Notes under the pieces: generated by a model
Told to the model about the DNA's origin: nothing
Seen by the model: only the letters and a program-made list of their open reading frames with translations
Databases searched by the model: none
Origin: an uncultured Fidelibacterota bacterium
Lineage (GTDB): Bacteria > Fidelibacterota > Marinisomatia > Marinisomatales > UBA1611
Assembly (NCBI GenBank): GCA_902602795.1
Contig: CACKSF010000010.1
Location: 1-36,426 of the forward strand
DNA length: 36,426 nt
Direction: 5' to 3'
Shown: in pieces, positions 26,762 to 34,351 of the stretch
Layout: each line of letters begins with the position of its first letter
How positions within the stretch are numbered: position 1 is the stretch's first letter
Program-made: the position numbers and the translations under genes

Positions 26762-27694
26762 TTGAAAAAGGTAATAACAATAGTAGGCCCAACTGCAAGT
26801 GGCAAAACTACTTTAGCCATAGAAATAGCGAAAAGAATTAATGGGGAAATAATTAGCCTTGATTCTAGGCAAGTATTTAAAGGAATGGCTATTGGTACAG
26901 CCCAACCAACCAAAAAGCAGATGTCCACCGTGGAGCATCATTTAATTGGTTGTCTTAAACCTGAAGAGTTTATTTCATCAGGGAAATATGCAAGTTTAGT
27001 AAAAGAAAAAATCGATGCTATTAAATGTCAAAACAAAAATCCTATTATTTGTGGAGGGTCTGGTTTATACTATCGAGCAATCCAAAAAGGTATTTTTGAA
27101 GGAAGTATTTCAAATTTTAAAATAAGGAATAAACTAGAGATCCAATATGCAAAAAATCCAGAAATTCTTTTCAATAAGCTTAAATTAATCGATAAAGAAT
27201 ATTCAAAAATTGTTCATATCAATAATAGACAAAGATTAATTCGAGCATTGGAAATATATGAATGTACGGGAAAAAGTCCTTCAGAGCATTTTCAAAAGCA
27301 ATATACAGAACCCATAAAAACAGTAAAATTGTATACGATATTTCTTAAATGGGAAAGAATATCTTTAAACAATAGGATTGAAGAAAGAACTAGAGAGATG
27401 TTTGATATGGGATGGATAGACGAAGTAAAAAACTTATTAGAGTTACAAGCAATTCAAAATAAAATTTTTCCTTCACTTAATTCCATTGGTTATAAACATA
27501 TTAAAAGTTTTTTAAATAATGAAATAAATAAAGAAAAAATGTTTGAAATGATATATACCCGAACAAGACAATTGGCTCGCAGGCAAGAAAAATGGTTCAA
27601 GCAAGAGCCTATAAACCTATTTGTAATGATGGATTCTTTGAAGGGTGATAAAATCTATAAAATACTAGATTGTTTTGTGGAAGGAATATTATAA
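26762..27694 (+). CDS. miaA: tRNA dimethylallyltransferase MiaA
   Basis: A 310-residue MiaA. Walker A GPTASGKT is at about residues 9-16, followed by the family blocks LDSRQVFKGMAIGTAQPT, VEHHLIGCL, ICGGSGLYYRAI, NNRQRLIRALEIYE and the C-terminal YTRTRQLARRQEKWF. It adds dimethylallyl to A37 of tRNAs that read codons starting with U. The start is TTG at 26762 (LKKVITIVGPTASG); no ATG is available upstream near the expected N-terminus, and no Shine-Dalgarno is obvious. The attenuator and pyr genes follow 17 bases after its stop. Confidence 0.94.
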   Translation: MKKVITIVGPTASGKTTLAIEIAKRINGEIISLDSRQVFKGMAIGTAQPTKKQMSTVEHHLIGCLKPEEFISSGKYASLVKEKIDAIKCQNKNPIICGGSGLYYRAIQKGIFEGSISNFKIRNKLEIQYAKNPEILFNKLKLIDKEYSKIVHINNRQRLIRALEIYECTGKSPSEHFQKQYTEPIKTVKLYTIFLKWERISLNNRIEERTREMFDMGWIDEVKNLLELQAIQNKIFPSLNSIGYKHIKSFLNNEINKEKMFEMIYTRTRQLARRQEKWFKQEPINLFVMMDSLKGDKIYKILDCFVEGIL

Positions 27695-27710
27695 CTTTGG
27701 TAAAATTTTT

Positions 27711-27796
27711 ACACTTTAATTTGGTCCAGTGAGGCAAAAAAGAGTAGAGAGTATTCCTCCTAAATAGATTTTGGTCTCTGCTGGAGGATTTTTTTT
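27711..27796 (+). promoter_or_regulatory. PyrR-dependent transcription attenuator in the pyr leader
   Basis: The leader contains GGTCCAGTGAGGC (27723-27735), closely matching the known PyrR RNA-binding consensus ARUCCAGNGAGGYU; the hexaloop CAGUGA fits CNGNGA. Downstream are two mutually exclusive pairings. AGTAGAGA (27743-27750) with TCTCTGCT (27775-27782) would form an antiterminator. TCCTCC (27755-27760) with GGAGGA (27783-27788) followed by eight T (27789-27796) forms a terminator. The arms are interleaved, so only one hairpin can exist at a time. The lower stem of the PyrR hairpin (ACTTT at 27713-27717 with AGAGT at 27741-27745) overlaps the antiterminator arm. This is the logic of PyrR attenuation: UMP-loaded PyrR favours termination. 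The next gene is pyrR. Confidence 0.85.
27783..27796 (+). terminator. 3' arm and T-run of the pyr attenuator terminator
   Basis: GGAGGA plus eight T is the 3' half of the regulated intrinsic terminator; the 5' arm TCCTCC is at 27755-27760. It stops transcription before pyrR when PyrR holds the upstream RNA hairpin. Confidence 0.8.
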
Positions 27797-27812
27797 GATT
27801 AAAAGGATACTT

Positions 27813-28352
27813 TTGAATAAAAAAAACATAATGAACAGTTTATCTGTAGCTCGAAGCATAACACGTTTAAGTCATGAAATTATTGAAAGTATAGATAGCA
27901 GTCATGAAAGAGTATTAATTGGTATTCATAATAGGGGTGTCCCACTTGCTAATAGAATCCAGTCTGAAATTTTAATTATTAATGGTCTAAATATGGAAAT
28001 AGGTTCTTTGGATATTACGTTTCATCGTGATGATTATAGAGGAAGACTAACGATGCCTGAAGTGAGAGGAACGGATATACAGTTTAGGATTGATAATAAA
28101 GTTGTTATTTTAGTGGATGATGTTCTTTTTACCGGTAGAACTGCAAGAGCCTCATTAGATGAATTAAATAGTTTTGGAAGAGCTTCAAAAGTGCAGCTAG
28201 CGGTACTTGTAGATCGAGGGCACCGTGAGCTCCCAATCAAGGCAGATTTTATTGGGAAAAATATTCCTACTCATGAAGGAGAACATGTAGAAGTTAACTT
28301 TTTTGAAACAGATGAAGAAGACTCAGTGTTTTTAACTTTAGGTGACGAATAA
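27813..28352 (+). CDS. pyrR: Bifunctional pyr operon regulator / uracil phosphoribosyltransferase PyrR
   Basis: A PyrR of 179 residues from TTG 27813. The PRPP-binding motif is VVILVDDVLFTGRTAR (97-112), and the family blocks IGIHNRG, GSLDITFHRDD, LAVLVDRGHRELPI and DFIGKNIPT are all present. TTG 27813 is chosen because AAAGGA (27802-27807) is spaced 5 bases before it and the N-terminus then aligns with Bacillus PyrR (181 residues). The frame is open back into the attenuator at 27771, but that cannot be translated start sequence. ATG 27831 is a shorter alternative. PyrR binds the leader RNA with UMP and can have UPRTase activity. It overlaps pyrB by 11 bases if pyrB starts at 28342. Confidence 0.93.
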   Translation: MNKKNIMNSLSVARSITRLSHEIIESIDSSHERVLIGIHNRGVPLANRIQSEILIINGLNMEIGSLDITFHRDDYRGRLTMPEVRGTDIQFRIDNKVVILVDDVLFTGRTARASLDELNSFGRASKVQLAVLVDRGHRELPIKADFIGKNIPTHEGEHVEVNFFETDEEDSVFLTLGDE

Positions 28353-29298
28353 TATTTTGAAACAAAAACATTTACTTTTCTTAAAAAAATATCCTAAGGA
28401 GGATATTGAATTAATTTTAAATACCGCCTTTAAATTTCGAGAAGTCCTTGATCGCCCTATTAAGAAAGTGCCATCTTTGCAAGGAGTTACTATTGTTAAC
28501 TTATTTTTTGAAAATTCTACTAGAACTAGGATAAGTTTTGAGCTTGCACAAAAGAGATTGAGTGCTGATACTGTAAACTTCTCAGCGTCATCAAGTAGTT
28601 TGAAAAAAGGTGAGAGCTTTAAAGATACAGTCCAGAATATTATGTCTATGAAAATTGATGCGGTAGTTATGCGACACCCTGCACCTGGGTCTCCAAAACA
28701 TCTTACTGAGTTTATTGATGCGGTTGTAGTCAACGCAGGTGATGGAGCTCATGAACATCCTACACAAGCTATTTTAGATATGATGAGTCTTAAAGAAAAA
28801 TTTGGTTACCTTAAGGGTCTCAAAGTAGGAATAGTTGGAGATATACTTCATAGCAGAGTTGCAAGAAGTAATATATATGGTCTTATTAATATGGGCGCTG
28901 AGGTAATGGTATGTGGACCTCCTAATTTAATACCTAGAAATATAAAAGATCTGGGGGTTGATGTTAAGTATGATTTAGATGAGCTTATTGAATGGGCTGA
29001 TGCCTTAAACATTCTTCGTATTCAAAAAGAAAGGATGGGACAACCACTCATTCCCTCAACAAGGGAATATCGATCAAGTTTTGGCATAACCTTGGACCGC
29101 TTAAGAAACCATAAAAAGGAAATTACAATTATGCATCCTGGTCCAATGAATCGTGGTGTAGAAATTGATAGTCGAGTTGCTGATAGTGAACAAGCTATAA
29201 TACTGGATCAAGTCTTAAATGGGGTAGCTTCTCGAATGTCCATTTTGTATTGTCTTTGTGGAGGTTACTCAAATGAAATGGAACAAAATGAACGTTAA
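28342..29298 (+). CDS. pyrB: Aspartate carbamoyltransferase catalytic subunit
   Basis: A 318-residue ATCase catalytic chain. The carbamoyl-phosphate motif is FFENSTRTRISFE (Ser59-Arg63), and the second binding region is HPTQAILDMMSL. VGIVGDILHSRVARSN opens the aspartate domain and IMHPGPMNRGVE carries the conserved proline loop. It condenses carbamoyl phosphate with aspartate, the first committed pyrimidine step. The start is uncertain: GTG 28342 overlaps pyrR by 11 bases, and TTG 28357 is an alternative that loses five residues. No pyrI regulatory subunit is present, and control is probably through the attenuator. It overlaps pyrC by 26 bases. Confidence 0.95.
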   Translation: MTNNILKQKHLLFLKKYPKEDIELILNTAFKFREVLDRPIKKVPSLQGVTIVNLFFENSTRTRISFELAQKRLSADTVNFSASSSSLKKGESFKDTVQNIMSMKIDAVVMRHPAPGSPKHLTEFIDAVVVNAGDGAHEHPTQAILDMMSLKEKFGYLKGLKVGIVGDILHSRVARSNIYGLINMGAEVMVCGPPNLIPRNIKDLGVDVKYDLDELIEWADALNILRIQKERMGQPLIPSTREYRSSFGITLDRLRNHKKEITIMHPGPMNRGVEIDSRVADSEQAIILDQVLNGVASRMSILYCLCGGYSNEMEQNER

Positions 29299-30583
29299 AA
29301 AACATATCAATCACATCCTTCTTAAAAATGGATTAATAATTGATCCTTTTAATCAAAAATCTTTTGAAGGAAGTGTCTTGGTGAAAAATGGACGAATCGC
29401 TGGAGTGGGTGATTTTGAAACTTCTAGGTCGGATGATGTTTTTGAGATAGATTGCAACAATAAAATTATTACCCATGGCTTTTGTGATTTACATGTTCAT
29501 TTTAGAGATCCTGGCGAAGATGATAAAGAAGATCTGGAAAGTGGGGCTCGTTCAGCTTTAGCAGGAGGATTCACACGGGTTTGTTTAATGCCAAATACGA
29601 AACCACCTATTGATTCACCAGAGTTAATAAATTTTATTACACAAAAAGCAAAACAATTACCCATCCATATTCATCCGATTGGGGCAGTAACTAAATACCA
29701 AGAGGGAAAATTATTAACTGAAATGAACTTGATGTACAAAGAAGGAGCTGTAGCTTTTAGCGATGATGGGTTGCCTATTCAAAATGGTGGTGTTATGCGA
29801 GCAGCATTAGAATATTCAAGTTTTTTAAATGTCCCTGTTATCAACCACGCTGAGGACGAGTGTATAAGAGCCAACGGATTGGTTAACGAAGGGATAGTAT
29901 CTACTCATTTAGGATTAGAAGGAAACCCAGATATAGCAGAGTCAGTTATGGTACAAAGGGATTTAGAACTAGCCGAATATACTGGTGCAACTCTACATGT
30001 CCCTCATGTTACATCAAAAAAAGCAATTGACCATATTAAAAGGATGAAGTCTCAATATAGTAGGATCACTGCAGAAGTTACTCCTCACCATTTATTTTTC
30101 AATGATGAAGACCTCATGGATTACGATACAAATTTGAAGGTTGCTCCTCCCATTAGATCTGAGGAAGATCGCATTGCTCTTATCTCAGGAGTAAAAGATA
30201 GTATTATAGATTGTATTGCCACTGATCATGCTCCCCACAGATTAGAAGAAAAAGAAACAACATTTGATATTGCCTCATGTGGAATGATTGGCCTTGAATC
30301 ATGTTTTGGAGCAGTGAATAAAGTTCTTTGTGTTGATAATAATACAAAGATTGAGAAAGTGATTGACTCTTTGACATTAAATCCGAGAAAAATAATGGGC
30401 TTTAATGCGGATCTTTTTTCCCTTGACACTACAGCTGAGATTATAATTTTAGATGCTAAAAAAAAGTGGAAGTTTTCTTTAAAAGATATACAATCTAAAT
30501 CGGAGAATTCCCCATTTATCGGTAAACAGTTGATAGGGAAGGTACTGTACACAATATCAAAAAATTTCTTAGCAACCATCTAA
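29273..30583 (+). CDS. pyrC: Dihydroorotase (type I, PyrC)
   Basis: A 436-residue amidohydrolase. The metal ligands are in DLHVHFRDPG (His74 and His76). SGARSALAGGFTRVCLMPNT, VINHAEDE, LHVPHVTS and the metal aspartate in CIATDHAPH follow. The length and HFRDPGE motif place it in the large type I class found in Bacillus-like pyr operons, often partnered with ATCase. ATG 29273 is chosen because GGAGG (29260-29264) lies 8 bases upstream, within the end of pyrB; an in-frame GTG at 29258 has no such support. It cyclises carbamoyl-aspartate to dihydroorotate. Confidence 0.95.
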   Translation: MKWNKMNVKKHINHILLKNGLIIDPFNQKSFEGSVLVKNGRIAGVGDFETSRSDDVFEIDCNNKIITHGFCDLHVHFRDPGEDDKEDLESGARSALAGGFTRVCLMPNTKPPIDSPELINFITQKAKQLPIHIHPIGAVTKYQEGKLLTEMNLMYKEGAVAFSDDGLPIQNGGVMRAALEYSSFLNVPVINHAEDECIRANGLVNEGIVSTHLGLEGNPDIAESVMVQRDLELAEYTGATLHVPHVTSKKAIDHIKRMKSQYSRITAEVTPHHLFFNDEDLMDYDTNLKVAPPIRSEEDRIALISGVKDSIIDCIATDHAPHRLEEKETTFDIASCGMIGLESCFGAVNKVLCVDNNTKIEKVIDSLTLNPRKIMGFNADLFSLDTTAEIIILDAKKKWKFSLKDIQSKSENSPFIGKQLIGKVLYTISKNFLATI

Positions 30584-30606
30584 TATGCTTTTTAATATAA
30601 TATTTA

Positions 30607-30634
30607 TTGACTTCAGAAGAATGAAAAGCATAAT
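30607..30634 (+). promoter_or_regulatory. Probable promoter of the rplM-rpsI ribosomal protein genes
   Basis: TTGACT (30607-30612), a 16-base spacer and CATAAT (30629-30634) form the best -35/-10 pair I found in the window. It lies in the 69-base gap between pyrC and rplM, with transcription expected near 30641. This would uncouple ribosomal protein expression from the attenuated pyr genes. Confidence 0.5.
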
Positions 30635-30658
30635 TTCCCGAGCTTTATTTTAATGTAT

Positions 30659-31087
30659 ATGAAAACTATATCAATAAAAAATTCTGAAATAATTAAGAGT
30701 TGGTGGGTAGCTGATGCACAAGGAAAAGTTCTTGGTAGGTTCGCTTCCCAAATTTCACAGATCCTTAGAGGAAAACATAAGCCTAATTTTACACCTCATA
30801 TGGATATGGGGGACTTTGTCATTATAATCAACGCTGAAAAGATTAATGTTTCCGGAAATAAAGAAACGGAGAAGACTTATTTTTCTCATACCGGTTATCC
30901 GGGAGGAGTTAAAGAAAAATCTCTTGCATCAGTAAGAAAATCGAATCCTGAAAGAATTTTAATGAATGCGGTAAAGGGTATGCTTCCACATAATAAATTA
31001 GGTAGATCAATTCTTCGTCATCTTAAGGTATATAATGGTCCCACCCATCCCCATGTTTCGCAAAATCCTAAGAACTTAGAGGTTTAA
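30659..31087 (+). CDS. rplM: 50S ribosomal protein L13
   Basis: L13 of 142 residues from ATG 30659. Signature blocks are WWVADAQGKVLGRFAS, ILRGKHKPNFTPHMDMGDFVIIINAEKI, YFSHTGYPGG and AVKGMLPHNKLGR. ATG 30653 is an in-frame alternative adding two residues (MY); neither has a Shine-Dalgarno. It binds 23S rRNA and is an early assembly protein. It is followed 5 bases later by rpsI, the near-universal rplM-rpsI pair. Confidence 0.97.
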   Translation: MKTISIKNSEIIKSWWVADAQGKVLGRFASQISQILRGKHKPNFTPHMDMGDFVIIINAEKINVSGNKETEKTYFSHTGYPGGVKEKSLASVRKSNPERILMNAVKGMLPHNKLGRSILRHLKVYNGPTHPHVSQNPKNLEV

Positions 31088-31092
31088 GTATA

Positions 31093-31485
31093 ATGTCAGA
31101 TTTAAAACTATATGGTACAGGTAGAAGAAAAAGATCAGTCGCACGTGTTTTTTTAAAGTCAGGTTCTGGTAAAATACTTGTTAATGGTAAAAATTATAAA
31201 GATTATCTATGTAGAGAATCCCTAGCTACGATTGTTACACAGCCTCTAGTATTGTTAGAAATTGAAAGTTCCTATGATATTGATGTAAACGTTAACGGCG
31301 GTGGATTAACTGGGCAAGCAGGCGCAATTAGATTGGGTATTGCTAGAGCCCTGAATACTATTAATGAAGATTATAGAAAAATTATTAAGGATAAAGGATT
31401 TTTAACAAGAGATGCAAGAAAAGTTGAAAGAAAAAAACCAGGTCAACCAGGTGCTAGAAAGAATTTTCAATTCTCCAAACGCTAA
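31093..31485 (+). CDS. rpsI: 30S ribosomal protein S9
   Basis: S9 of 130 residues, normal length. It shows the N-terminal YGTGRRKRSVARVFL, the central GGGLTGQAGAIRLGIARAL and the basic C-terminal tail ending FQFSKR, whose last Lys/Arg reaches the ribosomal P site. It is the second gene of the rplM-rpsI pair, 9 bases before rpsB. Confidence 0.98.
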   Translation: MSDLKLYGTGRRKRSVARVFLKSGSGKILVNGKNYKDYLCRESLATIVTQPLVLLEIESSYDIDVNVNGGGLTGQAGAIRLGIARALNTINEDYRKIIKDKGFLTRDARKVERKKPGQPGARKNFQFSKR

Positions 31486-31494
31486 TTCATAATC

Positions 31495-32271
31495 ATGGCT
31501 GAAATAAAATTTGAAGATTTGTTAGGTAGCGGTGCACATTTTGGCCATGTAACCCGTAAGTGGAATCCGAACTTTAGTCCGTATATCGTTTCAGAAAAAA
31601 ATGGTGTTCATATAATTGATCTTGAGTCTACCATTAAAGCTGTAAATACTGCTGCTGCATATGTAAAGAAAATAGTAAGTAAGGATGGTGAAATATTATT
31701 TGTCGGCACAAAAAAACAAGCTCAAGATATTGTCCAGCAGGAAGCTGACAGGTGTTCTATGTTTTATATTGTTGAAAGGTGGTTAGGAGGCACTCTTACT
31801 AATTTTTCAACCATTAAAAAAAGTATTAAAAGACTTAAGTTGCTAGAAAAAGAAGGATCGAACCTATACGAAAACATGACAAAGAAAGAGACTCAGATGC
31901 TTAATCGTGAGAAATTAAAATTAGCTGATCAACATAGGGGAATTAAAGATATGAGAAGGCTCCCTGATCTAATTGTTATCGTAGATGCGCAATATGAGGA
32001 CACTGCTATTAAAGAAGCAAGAAGGCTAGACATCCCAATTATTGCGATTGTTGATTCTAACACTGACCCCAACAAAGTAACATATCCTATTCCTGCAAAT
32101 GACGACTCGATGCGCACTATTAACATTATTATTTCTGCATTAGCTGATGCAGTATTAGAAGCTAAAGGTGGCAACCTAACCAGCAATGAGGTTTCAGGCG
32201 GAAATCTTTCTTCGTCTAATGTTGAAAAAAATGTTCCTTTAGACCAAGATCAAGTTCAAGAGGAAGAGTAA
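31495..32271 (+). CDS. rpsB: 30S ribosomal protein S2
   Basis: S2 of 258 residues. Visible signatures are LLGSGAHFGHVTRKWNP near the N-terminus, GEILFVGTKKQAQDIV, ERWLGGTLTNFSTI, LPDLIVIVDAQYEDTAIKEA, and IVDSNTDPNKVTYPIPANDDS. The C-terminal about 40 residues form an acidic, Asn/Ser/Gln-rich tail common in S2 proteins. It is followed without any gap by tsf, the standard rpsB-tsf pairing. Confidence 0.98.
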   Translation: MAEIKFEDLLGSGAHFGHVTRKWNPNFSPYIVSEKNGVHIIDLESTIKAVNTAAAYVKKIVSKDGEILFVGTKKQAQDIVQQEADRCSMFYIVERWLGGTLTNFSTIKKSIKRLKLLEKEGSNLYENMTKKETQMLNREKLKLADQHRGIKDMRRLPDLIVIVDAQYEDTAIKEARRLDIPIIAIVDSNTDPNKVTYPIPANDDSMRTINIIISALADAVLEAKGGNLTSNEVSGGNLSSSNVEKNVPLDQDQVQEEE

Positions 32272-32865
32272 ATGAAAATTGATGCTAAGCTTGTACAAGA
32301 GCTAAGACAAAAAACTGGTGCTGGAATGATGGATTGTAAAAAAGCGTTACTTGAGTCCAACGGTAGTTTAGATGGTGCAATTGATCATCTAAGAAAATCA
32401 GGTATTACTAAAGCTGAGAAAAAAGGTGCACGTCAAACTAAAGAGGGTCTTGTTTATTCATATATTCATGCAGGGTCTCGGTTAGGCGTGTTAGTTGAGG
32501 TAAATTGTGAAACTGATTTTGTTGCAAAAACTGAAGGCTTTTCTGAACTAGTGCATGGTATTGCAATGCAAATCGCAGCTACAAATCCATTATCTCTAGA
32601 TATATCCTCATTAGATGAGGCTTTAGTGGCGCGTGAAAAAGATATTTTTAAAGAGCAAGCAAAAACAGAAGGCAAGCCAGATCAAATTATTGAAAAAATG
32701 ATTAATGGAAGACTGCAAAAATTTTATCAAGAATCTTGCCTCCTAGAACAAACATACATAAAAGACCCAGATAAAAAAGTAAAGGATTTGGTAACAGAGT
32801 CTATTGCTACGTTAGGTGAAAATATAAGTATCAATCGCTTCATTCGGTATTCTATTGGAGAATAG
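32272..32865 (+). CDS. tsf: Elongation factor Ts
   Basis: EF-Ts of 197 residues. The N-terminal UBA-like domain carries VQELRQKTGAGMMDCKKAL, and the core contains the EF-Tu-contacting NCETDFVAKT. It is the short form (as in Thermus, about 196 residues) with a single core subdomain, compared with about 283 residues in E. coli. It promotes GDP release from EF-Tu. Its start abuts the rpsB stop. The 44 bases after it hold no clear terminator or Shine-Dalgarno. Confidence 0.97.
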   Translation: MKIDAKLVQELRQKTGAGMMDCKKALLESNGSLDGAIDHLRKSGITKAEKKGARQTKEGLVYSYIHAGSRLGVLVEVNCETDFVAKTEGFSELVHGIAMQIAATNPLSLDISSLDEALVAREKDIFKEQAKTEGKPDQIIEKMINGRLQKFYQESCLLEQTYIKDPDKKVKDLVTESIATLGENISINRFIRYSIGE

Positions 32866-32885
32866 CCCTCTACTTTTTTTCTTGA

Positions 32886-33626
<741 letters not shown>

Positions 33627-33629
33627 AAA

Positions 33630-34187
33630 ATGATAGATGAAATTTTAAGTGATATAAAAAATCGAATGCAACAAGCAATTTTGCATACGCAAACTGAGTT
33701 AAATAAGGTGAGAACCGGCAGAGCAAATCCTGAGATGTTTAATTCCTTATTAGTAGATTATTACGGTATGCCTACTCCTATCAATCAAGTGTCTACTATA
33801 TCTGTTCCTGAGCCAAGATTAATCACATTAACACCTTATGAAAAGCCTCTGCTTCCATTAATTGAAAAATCTATTATGGATGCAAATATGGGATTCACTC
33901 CAGGGAATAATGGTAACTCTGTTTTGGTTCCAGTGCCACCTTTAAGTGAAGAGCGAAGAGTAGAATTAAATAAATTTGTACATAAATTAGTTGAGGATGG
34001 TAGAATAGCAATAAGAAACGTAAGGCGGGATGGAATTCAGAATCTTCAGAACTTTGAAAAGGACGGTCATGTTTCAGAGGACGTTATTAAGGATAATGAA
34101 CTTGAAGTTCAAAAAATCACGGACAATATGATCAAAAATTTAAATGAACTACAAGAAGAAAAGGAAAAAGAAATTTTAGAAGTATAA
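33630..34187 (+). CDS. frr: Ribosome recycling factor
   Basis: RRF of 185 residues, exactly the normal length. The N-terminal helix is followed by TELNKVRTGRANPEMFNSLLVDYYG, then PLNQVSTI-like (PINQVSTISVPEPR) and PPLSEERRVELNKFVHKLVEDGRIAIRNVRRD. The C-terminal helix ends in a lysine/glutamate-rich tail. With EF-G it splits post-termination ribosomes. It ends the plus-strand operon and converges on nrdJ. Confidence 0.98.
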   Translation: MIDEILSDIKNRMQQAILHTQTELNKVRTGRANPEMFNSLLVDYYGMPTPINQVSTISVPEPRLITLTPYEKPLLPLIEKSIMDANMGFTPGNNGNSVLVPVPPLSEERRVELNKFVHKLVEDGRIAIRNVRRDGIQNLQNFEKDGHVSEDVIKDNELEVQKITDNMIKNLNELQEEKEKEILEV

Positions 34188-34204
34188 TTATATTGAACTT
34201 TTCT

Positions 34205-34221
34205 TGTGATATTTAATCACA
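34205..34221. other. Short hairpin between convergent frr and nrdJ
   Basis: TGTGAT and ATCACA form a perfect 6-bp inverted repeat with an ATTTA loop in the 25-base space between the frr stop and the downstream nrdJ zinc-ribbon stop (which it overlaps). It might weakly terminate in either direction, but no proper T-run follows on either strand. Confidence 0.3.
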
Positions 34222-34351
34222 TTTAGACCAACCACATTCTCTGCAAGTTAAACAACCACCTTCATTAAAAACACTATGGCTATGACATTCACTACAAATC
34301 ATACCTTTAGGTGTATTTTCTTGGGCTAAAGTTATTCTAGGTGAATCGAAG
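34213..34351 (-). other. Out-of-frame C-terminal zinc ribbon of NrdJ
   Basis: On the minus strand just downstream of the A-run at 34352-34363, a second frame continues the NrdJ sequence. It reads FDSPRITLAQENTPKGM, then a cysteine-rich end with CSEC, GGCLTCRECGWSKC and a final Asp before TAA (34213-34215). This is the typical four-cysteine zinc ribbon plus extra cysteine found at the C-terminus of B12-dependent ribonucleotide reductases. It is reached only if the 12-A run is read as if one A longer (or by a -1 ribosomal slip). The frame used by the main ORF instead ends at 34332 with TSIHLE. Confidence 0.82.

Noticed and set aside
27771-27812. Long-form start of pyrR at TTG 27771
   Set aside because: It falls inside the attenuator terminator and adds residues absent from PyrR; TTG 27813 has a Shine-Dalgarno and aligns with Bacillus PyrR.
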